From: Strigops habroptila
Lineage: Eukaryota > Chordata > Aves > Psittaciformes > Psittacidae
Reading direction: 5' to 3'
DNA: 64,000 nt
NCBI RefSeq assembly: GCF_004027225.2
Contig: NC_044296.2
Coordinates: forward strand, 4,446,796 to 4,510,795
The translations under genes were made by a program, and so were the position numbers. The notes under the pieces were generated by a model, which was given only the letters and a program-made list of their open reading frames with translations, had not been told where the DNA came from and did not search any database. This document shows, one piece after another, positions 62,350 through 64,000 of this stretch. The first letter of the stretch is position 1; each line of letters starts with the position of its first letter.

Positions 62350-63878
62350 GGGTGAGGGTGAAGGCAAATGCAGTCTCATGGGTCCAGCCAGGAACAGCTT
62401 GGAGGAGCAGCCAAAGCCCTTAGTGAACCCATCAGAAAGCCCTAATGAGGGAAGAGCCAAGGATGCTCCAACATGTACACTTCTGACCAGAGCACCAGTA
62501 CAACCCACATGGAACCTCCAGCAATAACTCTGCCTTGGGGGAGCACCCAAAAAATGTGCTTAAGTGAGCTGCCAGGAGCCCCCCTCTTTTAGCCAGCTCC
62601 TGCCCCATAAACCAAGCTCCACTGCACATACTCTATTAAGCAATAACCAGGTTCCAGCATGGCCTCAAAGAATGATTTACAGATCTCATTTATCAGGAGG
62701 TTCTTTGCAGTTTCTTGCTCATTTTATTGCAGGCTTTTTCTGTACAAACATGGTTCAGTATATTGCTGGGAGACCCACCAGACTGTGTCCCAGAGGGAAG
62801 CTGCAGATGATCCAGCACCAGGAACTATTGACTTCACCACCAGAATGTCAGCGCTATAGATCACCAGGAGCAATTAGGGTGGCTGATTACCCAATGTGCA
62901 GCCTATGGGCAACCATCCAGTGGAGACATTTTCCCCATGCAGAGAGCCAGCACTAAGCCTTCACAACAACATTTAAAGAACTACTTTGAGGGCTTAAGTG
63001 AGATTTGAGTGATCTATAGGTCCTGCTCAGGCCAAAGGTAGGAATTTCAACCTTGAAAACTCAAGCTTAATACCTACAGTAATTAAAAGGAGAGTGCCAG
63101 CTTCCCTGCAGCACAACCCAATTGACATCAATAGCATTTCAGCAGCAGAGAGGCTTACCTTTGATCTCCAAAATCCATCTGGGATGGAGATAAAGGACAG
63201 AATATGCCTGCCCACAGGGCCAGGAGCCTCTGCTACCCAAAGGCTGCAATATCCATGGAAACCTTCCTTCCTTGGGCCGTACTGCCTACCTCCCACACCA
63301 TCACATTGCAGGAGTTTTGAGGTTTTTTTTCCTTCTTGGAAGGGAGATATTACCCAGTGCCTCCATTTGCCCAAAAAGACCTTCCTTATGTCTATGCCAA
63401 CCAGCACTTCAAGCCTGTTGTACAGGCTGCCCTTTCCCATCACATCGGGGATGAGGGCTGGCTCTGGTAGCTGTGCTCCTTCTCACTCTCAGGGCTCATG
63501 CAGGAGCACTGGGCTTCATGGAGCTTTAGACACAAGCAGCTTCACTACCCAAATCCCTGTTCTTCCGCAACCATCTTGGCACATGAGCACATGCAGTTGG
63601 GCCTTTATAGCTCTTAGGACCTGACTGTTCTGTCCTTCATCCAGTGTATTTCTCAGTCTCCTCCTTTTCCAAGGACAGGTTTTCCCACCCCAGGTTCTGA
63701 TGCCCAGTTTTCCCTTTCACCATCCCATCTCTATATCCCATTCTGCCTCGTCCACACCCCAAGATGCTCCCATTTCTCTCTTGCTCATGGAAAGCTTCAT
63801 GTGTGCCTTAAATCAGGTTACCCCGAAGTGTCTTTGCACACAGGAAGCCTGGTACAGCTAAGCCAGGAATCCAGCTCT

Positions 63879-63977
63879 CTGGGGTAATCTGCAGAGTAGG
63901 GCTGATTATTAGTCACTACAGTAGAACAATCAACACAGTTTGTGTAATGCACTAAGATGGATTGAAGCTGCTTAAGA
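63879..63977 (-). repeat. Copy B of the inverted 99-bp duplicated block, at the right edge of the window
   Basis: Reverse complement of copy A (51822-51920). The SOX-type site is kept as AGAACAAT at 63923-63930, and the acceptor-like CTGCAG plus ATTACCCCAG is also kept. Reading the - strand on toward lower coordinates, weaker similarity to copy A's downstream leader may continue (a shared GGGGTGGGAA followed by TGGAAAAG around 63.67-63.70 kb). No RING frame was found on the - strand between here and 59.1 kb. Confidence 0.75.
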
Positions 63978-64000
63978 ATACAAGGAAATGGGATCAGTGC

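Larger units (their letters stand above)
59100..63878. other. Non-coding right flank
   Basis: No RING, PA or other domain found on either strand. Contains the A16 run at 61617 and the 18-bp direct repeat at 62293, and ends at copy B of the inverted block. Confidence 0.5.

Noticed and set aside
63027..63443. 138-codon - strand frame downstream of copy B of the inverted block, considered as a third RING gene
   Set aside because: No signal peptide, PA or RING ligands; its sequence does not align with either RING protein.

Overview
The window looks like bird nuclear DNA. Three CR1 LINE 3' ends are present, with the avian-type 3' consensus ('...GGTCC(C)TTCCAACC...ATTCT(A/G)TGAT'). There is no prokaryotic gene organisation, and gene density is very low. 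The frame table behind the supplied reading frames also accepts GTG and TTG starts, so starts were re-chosen here using ATG only.

Layout. Positions 1 to about 51.8 kb contain no coding sequence I can support. This part is mostly unique non-coding DNA with the three CR1 fragments (about 18.92-19.09, 28.85-28.99 and 32.38-32.79 kb), a few microsatellites and homopolymer tracts, and several AT-rich, motif-dense blocks (4.2, 9.1-9.5, 10.4-10.6, 11.65, 13.5, 16.05-16.3, 25.2, 35.3-35.6, 39.3, 44.5 and 48 kb). By texture these blocks resemble the conserved non-coding/enhancer elements of vertebrate gene deserts. Conservation could not be tested here, so those calls are tentative.

The last 12 kb carries the genes. 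Two intronless genes lie in tandem on the + strand, 4.8 kb apart, both encoding membrane-type RING-H2 E3 ubiquitin ligases. The second (58058-59071, 337 aa) is a complete PA-TM-RING protein of the RNF13/RNF167/ZNRF4 group: signal peptide, protease-associated domain, one membrane span, RING-H2 and acidic tail. An RFX-type X-box and a CRE-like site lie about 220-260 bp upstream of its ATG, a pairing typical of spermatid-expressed genes and in line with the testis expression known for ZNRF4. The first (52385-53218, 277 aa from the preferred ATG) keeps a signal peptide, a candidate membrane segment and a full RING-H2, but its luminal part no longer looks like a PA domain. It appears to be a fast-diverging paralogue.

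A 99-bp block immediately upstream of the first RING gene (51822-51920) recurs in inverted orientation at the right end of the window (63879-63977), with 81 of 99 positions identical by hand alignment. Both copies keep a SOX-type site and an acceptor-like CAG. This suggests that the locus has been duplicated and rearranged, and that the family may continue beyond the window. The PA-less/PA-containing RING pair and this inverted block are the most promising material for something undescribed.
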